Origin: an uncultured Alphaproteobacteria bacterium
GTDB lineage: Bacteria; Pseudomonadota; Alphaproteobacteria; RF32; CAG-239
Assembly (NCBI GenBank): GCA_944391405.1
Contig: CALXTN010000015.1
Span: 1 to 38,664 of the forward strand
Direction of reading: 5' to 3'
Length of the DNA: 38,664 nt
In this document: positions 7,308 to 15,824 of the stretch, one piece after another
Layout: each line of letters begins with the position of its first letter
Position numbering within the stretch: the first letter of the stretch is position 1
Made by a program: the position numbers and the translations under genes
Notes under the pieces: model-generated
Told to the model about the DNA's origin: nothing
Seen by the model: the letters and a program-made list of their open reading frames with translations, nothing else
Database searches by the model: none

Positions 7308-8636
7308 TTAAAAAGCTTTGTTTTCAACCCTTATCGCCGATTTTTTACATGCCGGTAATATTGCTTTGCCGCTTCGGTGATATATCATAACTTCTCCGCT
7401 GGCTGTTTCTACTAGCAAAATACTGTTTACTTTTTGCATAACGCGCACATCCGCGATAATCAGGTTGCCTGATAAATCATAAATCGTTTGTTTGCCGTTG
7501 CTTTCGGTAGCGTACCATTCTCCATAGTCGATGAGACCGTCTACATTGCTTTGTATAACTTGTCCTTGTGCGGTGCAAAAGGTTCGATTGAACTCATCCC
7601 AATATCTACCGTCCGGAGCAAAGTATATCTTTGCATTTTTATCGACGCTTATCAGCGGTTCTACAAAACCTTCTTTGAAAAAGCTTAGTTTTCCGTTTAA
7701 AACACAACTGAAGTTACCATTGTTGAATTCATAAAAATCAGTTGCTGTTTGTAATTCTTCGGGCAGACATACGTTGTGTTCGGTTTTGTAACCCATTCGG
7801 TATATCAGGTGCGGCGTTATGTTATCAATTTTGGATGTTTTCCATGTTTCGCTCAAATTTACAAGGCAGGCAAAGTTTTTGCGACAACCACTATACAAAT
7901 TTGTTTCGGTGCCCAATGTTCCATCCGGATAGTAGAAAAACATACGGCCATTATAACACATTGTTATGCTGTAACCGCTGCCAAACGCCGTCAGACAGTT
8001 GGGAGTGCGATATAGCATTTTGCCTTGCTCATTATAGAAAATCCAGTCAAACATTAAATAATTATGTTTGTTGGCTATGGATGGCATTAATATGTTGTTC
8101 AGGCTGTTGTTTGCATACATTTTATTGCTTTCTTGCGGCAATAAGGATGTTGTTTCTGTGTTTGCCATGCTGCGCGGTGTTATGCGGGCGTAGCCATTGA
8201 TAAATTTTATAAAACCGCATCTTTGACCTCCATCAATCAGTTTCAGCTTGTCGTTGTATAGATTCAAGCGTCCTTTTTGGTGCAAGGCTATCCAATCATC
8301 TTCCAGCGGGGTGAAGTAATTGATGTCATCAAAAATGACTTTGCCTTCACGCGTGTACATTATATATTCACTGCAATACACATCTTCTCTGCCTTCGTTG
8401 AGATTATTTGAAGGAGGAAACAGTAAAATGTAGTTGCCGTTCTTAAAAATATACGCGCTTTCCGCAATGGCTCCTTTTTTTATGAGCATACCGTCGTTGT
8501 CATACAAATCCAGCGTTGGGTTTCCTTGCGAGGAAAGATATTGCAAAGCGTATGTGCCGTTTGCATAGGTTAATACACGAATTAATTCTTCTTTAGCGTT
8601 TTCCACATCTAAAGATTTGATTTTAATAATTTTCAT
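7308..8636 (-). CDS. Beta-repeat (WG-repeat-like) protein of unknown function
   Basis: A 442-residue protein with no signal peptide and no recognised catalytic motif. It consists of many short strand-turn-strand units such as 'NGTYALQYL..GNPTLDLYDNDG', 'NGNYILLF', 'YTREGKVIFDD', 'YNEQGKMLY', 'NGRMFFYYPDGTLG', 'NGKLSFF', 'NGKQTIYDLSGNLI' and 'ASGEVMIYHRSGKAI'. Such units are typical of WG-repeat or YD-like beta-propeller or solenoid proteins that read as 'input text, display text' pairs. The assignment is structural, not functional. It is monocistronic, with a terminator at 7203-7231 downstream and an 861-bp gene-poor stretch upstream. It might be a binding scaffold. I do not know its partner. 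Confidence 0.75.
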   Translation of the reverse strand: MKIIKIKSLDVENAKEELIRVLTYANGTYALQYLSSQGNPTLDLYDNDGMLIKKGAIAESAYIFKNGNYILLFPPSNNLNEGREDVYCSEYIMYTREGKVIFDDINYFTPLEDDWIALHQKGRLNLYNDKLKLIDGGQRCGFIKFINGYARITPRSMANTETTSLLPQESNKMYANNSLNNILMPSIANKHNYLMFDWIFYNEQGKMLYRTPNCLTAFGSGYSITMCYNGRMFFYYPDGTLGTETNLYSGCRKNFACLVNLSETWKTSKIDNITPHLIYRMGYKTEHNVCLPEELQTATDFYEFNNGNFSCVLNGKLSFFKEGFVEPLISVDKNAKIYFAPDGRYWDEFNRTFCTAQGQVIQSNVDGLIDYGEWYATESNGKQTIYDLSGNLIIADVRVMQKVNSILLVETASGEVMIYHRSGKAILPACKKSAIRVENKAF

Positions 8637-8894
8637 AAATACATAGATTTAATTAGACATAAATTTATTTTATCGGGTGAGAGTGTAATATTATTTTTTT
8701 TATTTGCAAGCTTTTTTGACAAAATATTTGGCGAAATCAGACTTGCAACGCATGAAGATAAAAGTGGTGGTGGTTCATTTTGGCGGAAGTTGTTTGGGAA
8801 AGAGGGGCGGTAGGGCTTTTTTTCTTATCTAATCTTCTTTCTTAGTCTGTCTATTCATAAAAAAAGCGTGTATGTTCTGTTTCAATTATAAAAT

Positions 8895-8929
8895 AAGCGT
8901 GCTGCCTTTTCACAAAGGGATGCACGCTT
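8895..8929. other. Isolated long hairpin
   Basis: AAGCGTGC (8895-8902) pairs with GCACGCTT (8922-8929), with an inner CCTTT/AAAGG helix and a TCAC loop. Neither flank has a strong T run and no gene reads into it, so it is not clearly a terminator. It could be an RNA structure, a protein-binding palindrome or a relic. Confidence 0.55.
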
Positions 8930-9432
8930 TCGTTTGTAGTTAGAGAGGACTTATATTTGTTGAGTTGATTTTTACTTATATTGAGATGGTGTAGCTACTT
9001 GTTTATACCATGTCTCTTTAAGTTTTGTGTTTTAGTTGAGCGGTATGTTCCTTACGGCTCTTGTGAAACGCAAAATCAAGCTCAGAATAAATCCGGCTCT
9101 TTATTTATACCAAAAAACTTTTTTCATAAAAATACTTGTTTCATTGATATCATAATTCTCTCTGACAAAATAATTCAAAATGCTCCTTAACATTCGGCAT
9201 TTTGGTTTGTTTGTCAAGGAATTTTTTCAAAAAAATGTTTTTTAGTGATGCTTTTTGGAGGCGAAAGAGGCGGAAGTGTTGGAATGGCTGGGGGAGAATG
9301 TGTGACGCTGGGAGTGTGAGTGTACAAAAAAAGAGAAAGCGAGTGGAAGAAGGAGGGGCGCAAAGAAAGGCATGGGGAAGTGTGTGCGGACATCGAGAAT
9401 AAAAATAGAGAGGAGAAGAAACGTGCATAAAA

Positions 9433-9470
9433 AAATCTCTCCGTTTGAGGGGAGAGATTTCTTTTGTTTT
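9433..9470. terminator. Strong bidirectional terminator
   Basis: AAATCTCTCC (9433-9442) and GGAGAGATTT (9451-9460) form a perfect 10-bp stem with an 8-base loop. There is a long T run on the plus side (9461-9475) and an A run on the other side, which gives U's on the minus strand. It terminates the minus-strand gene at 9498-10700 and any plus-strand transcript from the purine-rich region. Confidence 0.88.
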
Positions 9471-9497
9471 TTTTTGTGCTAAAGCTTACTGTATCAA

Positions 9498-10700
9498 TCA
9501 ATACGGATGTTTGGAATAATATTCTTCCGCCAAATCCGGCTTGTTTTTTTTGATGATTGATAGGGCTTCCCAACAGATGGAGTGGAATGAGATGTAATCT
9601 TTCACTCCTTCCCAAGAACCTAATTTCACTAATTCCACTTCCGCTTGCCAACACATACCATGCGAGGGACTGAAGCGTGAAATAAATTCTTTTATTAAAG
9701 GGCGTTCGCCTCGGCTTATTAACGCGACTTGCGCTTCATCCGTCAGCCAGAAATTTTTAAGGTATTTCTTAACGGCTTCCGAACTTGCAAATTTTACGAA
9801 GCTCACATCGTCTTGATGGCGGAATTGCGTTAAGCAATCATCCAAATTTTTACTTGCTAAGGCCTTAAACAGTTTTGCCTCATTGTTGGGGGTAAACCGA
9901 TATCCGCCCATGCAATACAGATGTTCTACGTGGAACTTTAGCCATTCCGCATCGTAGTTGTACTTCCACAAAACTTCTTGCGCTTCTTCGCTAAGCGGGC
10001 ATGTTTGCAACAGCAACATGATAAATTCTCGATTGTGCGACTGCAAAATCTCTACCTGCAAATCCGAGGGCAGGGCTTCGGCTGCCAACTTGTTTTGCAT
10101 TAGTTTTTGAAAGTCTTTCGCCTTGTTTGATTTTGTTCTAAACAGACGATAGAACTTGAATACAATTGCTTTGAACGCATCGGTGTTTTTTTCTTCAACG
10201 ACTATTTGTTTTATTTTGTCGCTGATGAGTTGCTTGTTTACATATTCCCGAAACAGCGTCGGATTTTTGCGGTGCAGAACTTTGATGACCTGTTCATCTT
10301 GTTCTAAGCGGTTGTTTGCCAAATATATGCGTATCGCCTCGTCCGAGCCTTGGTCCAGCAAGTAGTCCACATCTTCAAAGTGACGCATACGCGAAAAGTC
10401 TCTGATGGCTTCCACCATGTTCTTTTCTATAATGTAGCGTTGTGTTGTCGGTCGTAAACCGTAGTAGTTGATGTAGCGCAAGCGTGTGTTTGACGGTGAT
10501 TTGTCGATGAAGATTATTTCCGCATCTTCGCTGAAGCGAAAACGATTGATGTAACTTTCGACTGCGGCCGGCAAAAAATGCTCCAACAAAACTTTTTCAT
10601 CATGGCAATCCAACGGGGTTTCATGACTCATAGATTCAAAATAAGCTTTTAGCTCCTTATCGGCGTTGCGCTCGATAAGACTGATAACTTGATTGTTCAT
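9498..10700 (-). CDS. Alpha-helical repeat protein, function unknown
   Basis: A 400-residue soluble protein without signal peptide or membrane segment. The second half shows degenerate ~25-33-residue helical repeats of the form 'L(S/T)xEAQxxL...xxxxxIKxFI'. Examples are 'PLSEEAQEVLWKYNYDAEWLKFHVEHL', 'LTDEAQVALISRGERPLIKEFISRF', 'CWQAEVELVKLGSWEGVKDYISF' and 'CWEALSIIKKNKPDLAEEYYSKH'. The first half has similar but weaker units. This looks like a HEAT/TPR-type superhelix for protein binding. I do not recognise a named family. It is transcribed from a good promoter at 10752-10780 and ends at the terminator at 9433-9465, so it is a single-gene unit. The ATG at 10700 lacks an obvious Shine-Dalgarno sequence. 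Confidence 0.8.
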   Translation of the reverse strand: MNNQVISLIERNADKELKAYFESMSHETPLDCHDEKVLLEHFLPAAVESYINRFRFSEDAEIIFIDKSPSNTRLRYINYYGLRPTTQRYIIEKNMVEAIRDFSRMRHFEDVDYLLDQGSDEAIRIYLANNRLEQDEQVIKVLHRKNPTLFREYVNKQLISDKIKQIVVEEKNTDAFKAIVFKFYRLFRTKSNKAKDFQKLMQNKLAAEALPSDLQVEILQSHNREFIMLLLQTCPLSEEAQEVLWKYNYDAEWLKFHVEHLYCMGGYRFTPNNEAKLFKALASKNLDDCLTQFRHQDDVSFVKFASSEAVKKYLKNFWLTDEAQVALISRGERPLIKEFISRFSPSHGMCWQAEVELVKLGSWEGVKDYISFHSICWEALSIIKKNKPDLAEEYYSKHPY

Positions 10701-10751
10701 AATAGAAATTTTTAATAATTAATAAACTAGAATTATATCTCTCTGCACGTT

Positions 10752-10780
10752 AATATAAAAGTCATTTCCATTTCTGTCAA
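10752..10780 (-). promoter_or_regulatory. Predicted sigma70-type promoter for the helical-repeat gene
   Basis: On the minus strand TTGACA (10780-10775), a 17-bp spacer, and TATATT (10757-10752). This is near consensus and about 45 bp of leader precedes the ATG at 10700. It lies back to back with the plus-strand promoter at 10794-10822, with only 13 bp between the two -35 boxes. Confidence 0.7.
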
Positions 10781-10793
10781 CCCTAAAAAAAAA

Positions 10794-10822
10794 TTGACTT
10801 TTGTCAAAAAAAGGTTTATGGT
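10794..10822 (+). promoter_or_regulatory. Predicted sigma70-type promoter for the lipoprotein gene
   Basis: TTGACT (10794-10799), a 17-bp spacer and TATGGT (10817-10822), about 30 bases upstream of the chosen ATG at 10859. It is arranged divergently from the promoter at 10752-10780. Confidence 0.6.
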
Positions 10823-10858
10823 GACTAATAAATGTGTGATATGTGGAGAGAATTTGAT

Positions 10859-11137
10859 ATGCAGAATAAATTTTTTATGGGTTTGGTTGTGGCTGGTTTG
10901 GCTTTAAGCGGTTGTACTCACGAGGTTTATTTGCAACCTGTGCCTTGTGAACCGGAATGTCCTAAGTGCCCTTGCTTTGTTGGAGCTTCCGAGTGTTGTC
11001 CGGAAACAGCGATGGAAACTGTGGTTACAACTTATCAGGTTTATGATGTGCCGGCGCCGGAGGTTACTTATGTGCCTTGTGATAACGGGGTAAAAAGATG
11101 CCGTACCGTGTGTAGAAAAGTAAAAGTTGAAAAATAA
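10859..11137 (+). CDS. Small cysteine-rich lipoprotein
   Basis: 92 residues from the ATG at 10859, chosen because GGAGAG (10845-10850) sits 8 bases upstream. ATGs at 10832 and 10841 lack such a site. The N-terminus MQNKFFMGLVVAGLALSGC is a type II signal peptide with lipobox L-S-G-C, which gives a lipidated Cys at residue 19. The mature part has eight further cysteines, several in PCEPECPKCPC and ECC, plus CRTVCRK near the end. The cysteines could form disulfides or bind metal. No named family is recognised. It has its own promoter and a strong terminator at 11231-11255, so it is monocistronic. Membrane attachment in the periplasm or outer membrane is inferred. Confidence 0.82.
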   Translation: MQNKFFMGLVVAGLALSGCTHEVYLQPVPCEPECPKCPCFVGASECCPETAMETVVTTYQVYDVPAPEVTYVPCDNGVKRCRTVCRKVKVEK

Positions 11138-11230
11138 GGTTTTGATTTTTGCGGATGGAATTTGTCCTTTTTTAAAAGAGGGGTATCGTATTTCAGTACG
11201 TGTTGTATGTGGCAAAAATCGGAGATCGTT

Positions 11231-11256
11231 AAAGAGGTGGAGACACCTCTTTTTTG
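11231..11256 (+). terminator. Rho-independent terminator of the lipoprotein gene
   Basis: AAAGAGGTG (11231-11239) and CACCTCTTT (11244-11252) form a 9-bp stem with a GAGA loop, followed by a T run to 11255. It lies 93 bp after the stop codon at 11137. Confidence 0.9.
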
Positions 11257-11328
11257 TAATATAAAAACTATTTATTGGCGGGTGCCTTAAAATTATCTTA
11301 ATAATTTTTTATGTAGCGCAAGCTTGTG

Positions 11329-11348
11329 AAAAACTTCGTTAAGTTTTT
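11329..11348 (-). terminator. Weak AT-rich hairpin downstream of fhs
   Basis: AAAAACTT (11329-11336), loop CGTT, AAGTTTTT (11341-11348), about 40 bp beyond the fhs stop on the minus strand. The low stem GC content makes termination uncertain. Confidence 0.4.
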
Positions 11349-11387
11349 GCGTTCCTTTTTATATCAAACCGCTTATTATCATTTTTC

Positions 11388-13076
11388 TTAAAACAAACCG
11401 GTTATTACACCGTTGTCATCCACATCAATATCCATGGCCGCAGGATGACGCGGTAATCCAGGCATGGTGTTTATTTCTCCTGACAATGCGACTACAAAGC
11501 CGGCTCCTGAGGATAAGCGTATTTCTGTTATCGGAAATGTATAGCCGCTTGGTGCTCCTAACCAATTTTTATCGTGCGAAATTGAATTTTGTGTTTTGGC
11601 GATGCAAATCGGCAAATCGCTATATCCCCATTCGGTTAATTTGGCTAACTCCGCTTCTGACGCTTCGGTGTAACTGACATCTTTTGCTCCGTATATTGTG
11701 GTTGCAATTTTTTCTATTTTTGCCTTTAAGGGGAGGGAATCATCATACAAAACGTGCTGCTTGTCATTCATCTTTTGATTCAACTTGATGCGCTTAATCG
11801 TTGTTTTGGCTAAATCTATGCAGCCTTCTCCGCCTTTCTCCCAGCCTTCGGTTATAACTGCTTCCACATCTTCTTGCATACATAATCCTTGCACAACGCG
11901 TAGTTCTTTTAGGCTATCGCTTGTAAAACGATTGATGGCTACAAATGGTTCAATTCCAAATTGACGCAAATTTTCAATATGTTTTCTTAAATTAGCGAAA
12001 CCGCTCCTTACGGCCTCGATATTTTCTTCGGATAAATTTTCTTTCTTCACGCCGCCGTGCATCTTTAATGCGCGAACGGTGGCTACCAGTATAACTGCAT
12101 CCGGAAATAGTCCGCTCTTTCGACCAAAAATATCAAAAAACTTTTCTGCACCCAAATCAGCTCCAAATCCGGCTTCCGTTACTACATAATCGGCTAATTT
12201 TAATGCTGTTCTTGCTGCTATCACCGAACTGGTGCCGTGCGCGATGTTGGCAAAAGGTCCTCCATGAACAAACGCCGGTGTATGTTCCAAGGTTTGTACT
12301 AAATTAGGCAACATTGCGTCCTTTAATATGGCAGCCATCGCTCCGGTGGCTTTTAAATCTCTTGCAAATATCGGTTTTCCTTGTGAATTTTCTCCTATCA
12401 CGATTTTATTCAATCGTTCTTTTAAATCGCTTAAATTTTCGGCTAAGCATAATATCGCCATAATTTCTGAGGCAACAGAGATATTAAAATGTTCGGCTCT
12501 CGGTGTGCCATTTATTGTGCCGCCTTGCGCTATCGTGACATCTCTTAAGGCGCGGTCGTTCAAATCTACACAGCGGCGAAAACGGATTTTATCTATATTG
12601 AAATCCAACTCGTTGCCGAATTTTATGTGATTGTCTATTAATGCGCACAGTAAGTTATTTGCTGCGGTTATTGCATGTATGTCGCCGGTGAAATTTAAAT
12701 TTATCTCGTCCATCGGTATAATTTGCGACATCCCCCCTCCTGTTGCTCCTCCTTTTATTCCAAAACAAGGACCGAGCGATGGTTCTCGCAGTGATAAACA
12801 TACTTTCTTTTTTAGTCTACGGAGGCCATCCGCCAAGCCGATTGATACTGTCGATTTGCCTTCGCCGGCTGCGGTGGGGGTTAGAGCGGTTACCAGTATC
12901 AACTTGCCATTGGGACGAGTTGAGTCTTTTAATAATTCTTGCAATTTGGTACGTCTTATTTTGGCTTTATATTGCCCGTAACTCTCCAAATCTTGAGGGA
13001 ATAGATTAATCTTTTTAGCTATCGTTTTGATTACACGTGGTTTTGCTTGGTTCGATATTTCTATGTCACTTAACAT
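11388..13076 (-). CDS. fhs: Formate--tetrahydrofolate ligase
   Basis: A 562-residue enzyme that joins formate to tetrahydrofolate with ATP, giving 10-formyl-THF for purine and one-carbon metabolism in the cytoplasm. Length matches the family (about 555-560). The ATP-binding loop TPTAAGEGKST is at residues 67-77. It is followed by the family signature 'LREPSLGPCFGIKGGATGGG' and 'NLNFTGDIHAITAANNLL'. Further conserved stretches are 'FVHGGPFANIAHG', 'TEAGFGADLGAEKFFDI' and the C-terminal 'GLPRHPAAMDIDV'. ATG at 13076 with AGAAAGG just upstream. It follows the thioredoxin-fold gene by 22 bp and is probably transcribed with it from the promoter at 13810-13837. Confidence 0.97.
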   Translation of the reverse strand: MLSDIEISNQAKPRVIKTIAKKINLFPQDLESYGQYKAKIRRTKLQELLKDSTRPNGKLILVTALTPTAAGEGKSTVSIGLADGLRRLKKKVCLSLREPSLGPCFGIKGGATGGGMSQIIPMDEINLNFTGDIHAITAANNLLCALIDNHIKFGNELDFNIDKIRFRRCVDLNDRALRDVTIAQGGTINGTPRAEHFNISVASEIMAILCLAENLSDLKERLNKIVIGENSQGKPIFARDLKATGAMAAILKDAMLPNLVQTLEHTPAFVHGGPFANIAHGTSSVIAARTALKLADYVVTEAGFGADLGAEKFFDIFGRKSGLFPDAVILVATVRALKMHGGVKKENLSEENIEAVRSGFANLRKHIENLRQFGIEPFVAINRFTSDSLKELRVVQGLCMQEDVEAVITEGWEKGGEGCIDLAKTTIKRIKLNQKMNDKQHVLYDDSLPLKAKIEKIATTIYGAKDVSYTEASEAELAKLTEWGYSDLPICIAKTQNSISHDKNWLGAPSGYTFPITEIRLSSGAGFVVALSGEINTMPGLPRHPAAMDIDVDDNGVITGLF

Positions 13077-13098
13077 GGCAGCCTTTCTTTTGTATGAA

Positions 13099-13779
13099 TT
13101 ATTGCTTTTCTTCGCGTATGATTGCCGTCGGTTCTATCGGTTCAGAGCCTTTTAGCTTTTCAAGGCTGGTAGCGACAGATTGGGTTACTTCATCTTGTGG
13201 TGTGGAACTTAATTTCCCTGAGGCGGAAAGCATGTTTTTAGGTTGAGGCGCATCTTTACCGACACGTTCGTCTACTGCGTCTGATATCGCTATATGTTCG
13301 GCATCTTGTTGTTTCTTTTGGAAATCTTTCAGATATTCATCAAAGCGTTGACCATCTTTGGCGTCATCCCAACCCATAATGTAGTGGTCGCCCATGCAGA
13401 TTAGCGGTAAATGCAAATCGTCGTTGCTGATATTAAACTTTTTGACGCACTGTTTATAGAGGAGCAAATTTTCATGATATTTCATATCCGTTATCGGGAT
13501 ATTTAAATTGCGATGATTGGTTTCAAGAAAAATAAAAGCGTCTTTACATGCTGTGCACATTGCATGCGCAAAAAAGTATATCTTATTATCTATAAGCTCT
13601 TTTTCCGGCAGGGGAGCAGTGGCGTAACGCTTGTTTTCCGATGCTTTTGCCGCTATCCCTTGTTCGGGAGCGGGCGCGGTTACGGTGGGGAGATGTTTTT
13701 CCGGTGTCGGCGTGTTTGTTTGTGCCAGCGTCGGGCTTGCCATTAAACTTAGACTTAGCAATAATAAATACTTGTTCAT
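13099..13779 (-). CDS. Secreted thioredoxin-fold protein with CTAC motif
   Basis: 226 residues from the ATG at 13779, with AAGGAG seven bases upstream; an adjacent TTG codon is less likely. MNKYLLLLSLSLMASPTLA is a cleavable signal peptide, so the protein is periplasmic. After a Pro/Ala/Thr-rich linker, a thioredoxin/glutaredoxin-like domain begins at IYFFAHAMCTAC, with the CxxC at 75-78. 'DLHLPLICMGDHYIMGW' supplies a likely cis-proline strand near residue 124. The last ~70 residues are low-complexity and polar. It is probably a thiol-disulfide protein. It lacks the features that would separate DsbA-, TlpA- and glutaredoxin-type roles. Pairing with fhs seems positional rather than functional. 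Confidence 0.8.
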   Translation of the reverse strand: MNKYLLLLSLSLMASPTLAQTNTPTPEKHLPTVTAPAPEQGIAAKASENKRYATAPLPEKELIDNKIYFFAHAMCTACKDAFIFLETNHRNLNIPITDMKYHENLLLYKQCVKKFNISNDDLHLPLICMGDHYIMGWDDAKDGQRFDEYLKDFQKKQQDAEHIAISDAVDERVGKDAPQPKNMLSASGKLSSTPQDEVTQSVATSLEKLKGSEPIEPTAIIREEKQ

Positions 13780-13809
13780 CAATCGGCTCCTTTCGGTCTT
13801 GTTTGGCTT

Positions 13810-13837
13810 ATTATAAATTCTTTCTTTTACTTTGCAA
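13810..13837 (-). promoter_or_regulatory. Predicted sigma70-type promoter for the thioredoxin-fold gene and fhs
   Basis: On the minus strand TTGCAA (13837-13832), a 16-bp spacer and a consensus TATAAT (13815-13810). Initiation would be about 20-25 bases before the Shine-Dalgarno sequence of the gene starting at 13779. Confidence 0.65.
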
Positions 13838-13899
13838 TTAAGAAAATTTTTTCTTGTGGTTAATTTCGTATTTTTTTTGTTTTATAATGCGTTTTTTTG

Positions 13900-13928
13900 T
13901 TGAATTTGTCTAAATAGTGTGTTATTAT
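13900..13928 (+). promoter_or_regulatory. Predicted sigma70-type promoter for the acidic repeat protein
   Basis: TTGAAT (13900-13905), a 17-bp spacer and TATTAT (13923-13928). It would give a leader of roughly 105 bases before the ATG at 14039. Prediction only. Confidence 0.55.
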
Positions 13929-14038
13929 CTGTCTCGTATTCATAAAAATCTGTTTATTATTGTGGATTTAGGGCGTGTACCTAATGACTACGGTAATAAT
14001 TTTTTCTTAAATGTTTAACTAAAAAATGTACCGAAATT

Positions 14039-14470
14039 ATGGAAAATTTTGAAGGTTTTGAAAGTTTGGAAGGTTTGGAAAATTTTAAGGGTTTTGACAA
14101 TCCTGCTTATGAATTTGAAGAATCTATTAACCAACCTTTTGAGGTGAAATCCGGAAAAAAGGGAAGTCATAAGAATTTTGTCGGAAACGAACACTGGCAG
14201 AACGGCGCTTCTACGGAAACTCCCGAAAATGCTCGTTCTGTTGGTGATGAATGGTATAAGCCCACATCGGATGAGGAGGAAGCTCCTGAAGAGTTTTATA
14301 CCGTTGGTGATGAATGGTATAAGCCCACAGCAGATGAGGAGGAAGCTCCTGAAGAGTTTTATACCGTTGGTGATGAATGGTATAAGCCCGCATCGGATGA
14401 GGATGAAGCCCCTGAAGAGGTTTGTCCCGTTGGTTATGAATGGTATGAGCCTGTTGCTGCTTCAGATTAA
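14039..14470 (+). CDS. Small acidic protein with 21-residue tandem repeats
   Basis: A 143-residue, strongly acidic protein of unknown function. An N-terminal Phe/Gly/Glu-rich segment (MENFEGFESLEGLENFKGF) precedes a linker. Four tandem copies of a 21-residue repeat follow, starting at 14240, 14303, 14366 and 14429. The consensus is VGDEWYKP-(T/A)-(S/A)-DEEEAPEEFYT, and the last copy is truncated and diverged. The 63-bp DNA units are nearly identical in copies 1-3, so recent duplication is likely. There is no signal peptide and no membrane segment. No clear Shine-Dalgarno sequence precedes the ATG, which is odd. An upstream promoter and a downstream terminator frame it as a single-gene unit. 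The conserved DEWY...P core may be a binding peptide; that is a guess. Confidence 0.75.
   Translation: MENFEGFESLEGLENFKGFDNPAYEFEESINQPFEVKSGKKGSHKNFVGNEHWQNGASTETPENARSVGDEWYKPTSDEEEAPEEFYTVGDEWYKPTADEEEAPEEFYTVGDEWYKPASDEDEAPEEVCPVGYEWYEPVAASD
14240..14465 (+). repeat. 63-bp in-frame tandem repeat, about 3.6 copies
   Basis: Period exactly 63 bp with GTTGGTGATGAATGG or its variant at 14240, 14303, 14366 and 14429. Because it is a multiple of three, copy-number change would keep the frame. Confidence 0.9.
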
Positions 14471-14496
14471 ATTTCTGAATGCGCTCCTATTGAAAG

Positions 14497-14529
14497 CGGG
14501 AAAGGTGGTTGAACCTTTTCCGTTTTTTT
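14497..14529 (+). terminator. Rho-independent terminator after the acidic repeat gene
   Basis: CGGGAAAGGT (14497-14506) and ACCTTTTCCG (14513-14522) pair over 10 bp with one G-T wobble, followed by seven T's. It lies 26 bp after the stop codon. Confidence 0.88.
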
Positions 14530-14586
14530 GTGCTTTTTGGGGGGGCGGAAAATTTTTTTGATTCATTTTCAGGGGGCTAGATTTTT

Positions 14587-15775
<1,189 letters not shown>

Positions 15776-15824
15776 GCTCTAAATCCGCGACGGCGAAATG
15801 TTACGGCAGGTGCTTGGAGTGTAA

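Larger units (their letters stand above)
8637..9497. other. Gene-poor intergenic stretch with two hairpins and a purine-rich tract
   Basis: No convincing gene is seen in these 861 bp. The first half is AT-rich and holds the isolated hairpin at 8895-8929. From about 9240 to 9420 the plus strand is strongly purine-biased (G and A), directly before the strong terminator at 9433-9465. Short open frames here (for example 8981-9190) lack ribosome binding sites and coding character. An untranslated RNA ending at the terminator is possible but unproven. Confidence 0.6.

Noticed and set aside
8806..8813. GGCGGTAG, resembling the ops element of RfaH-controlled operons
   Set aside because: It lies in a gene-poor region far from the polysaccharide genes, and RfaH/ops is a gammaproteobacterial system; an eight-base match is likely chance.
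8981..9190. 69-codon open frame in the 8637-9497 gap
   Set aside because: No ribosome binding site, no coding character and no known motif.
13099..13779. Whether the CTAC protein is part of folate metabolism with fhs
   Set aside because: The signal peptide places it in the periplasm, so a direct role with cytoplasmic Fhs is unlikely despite likely co-transcription.
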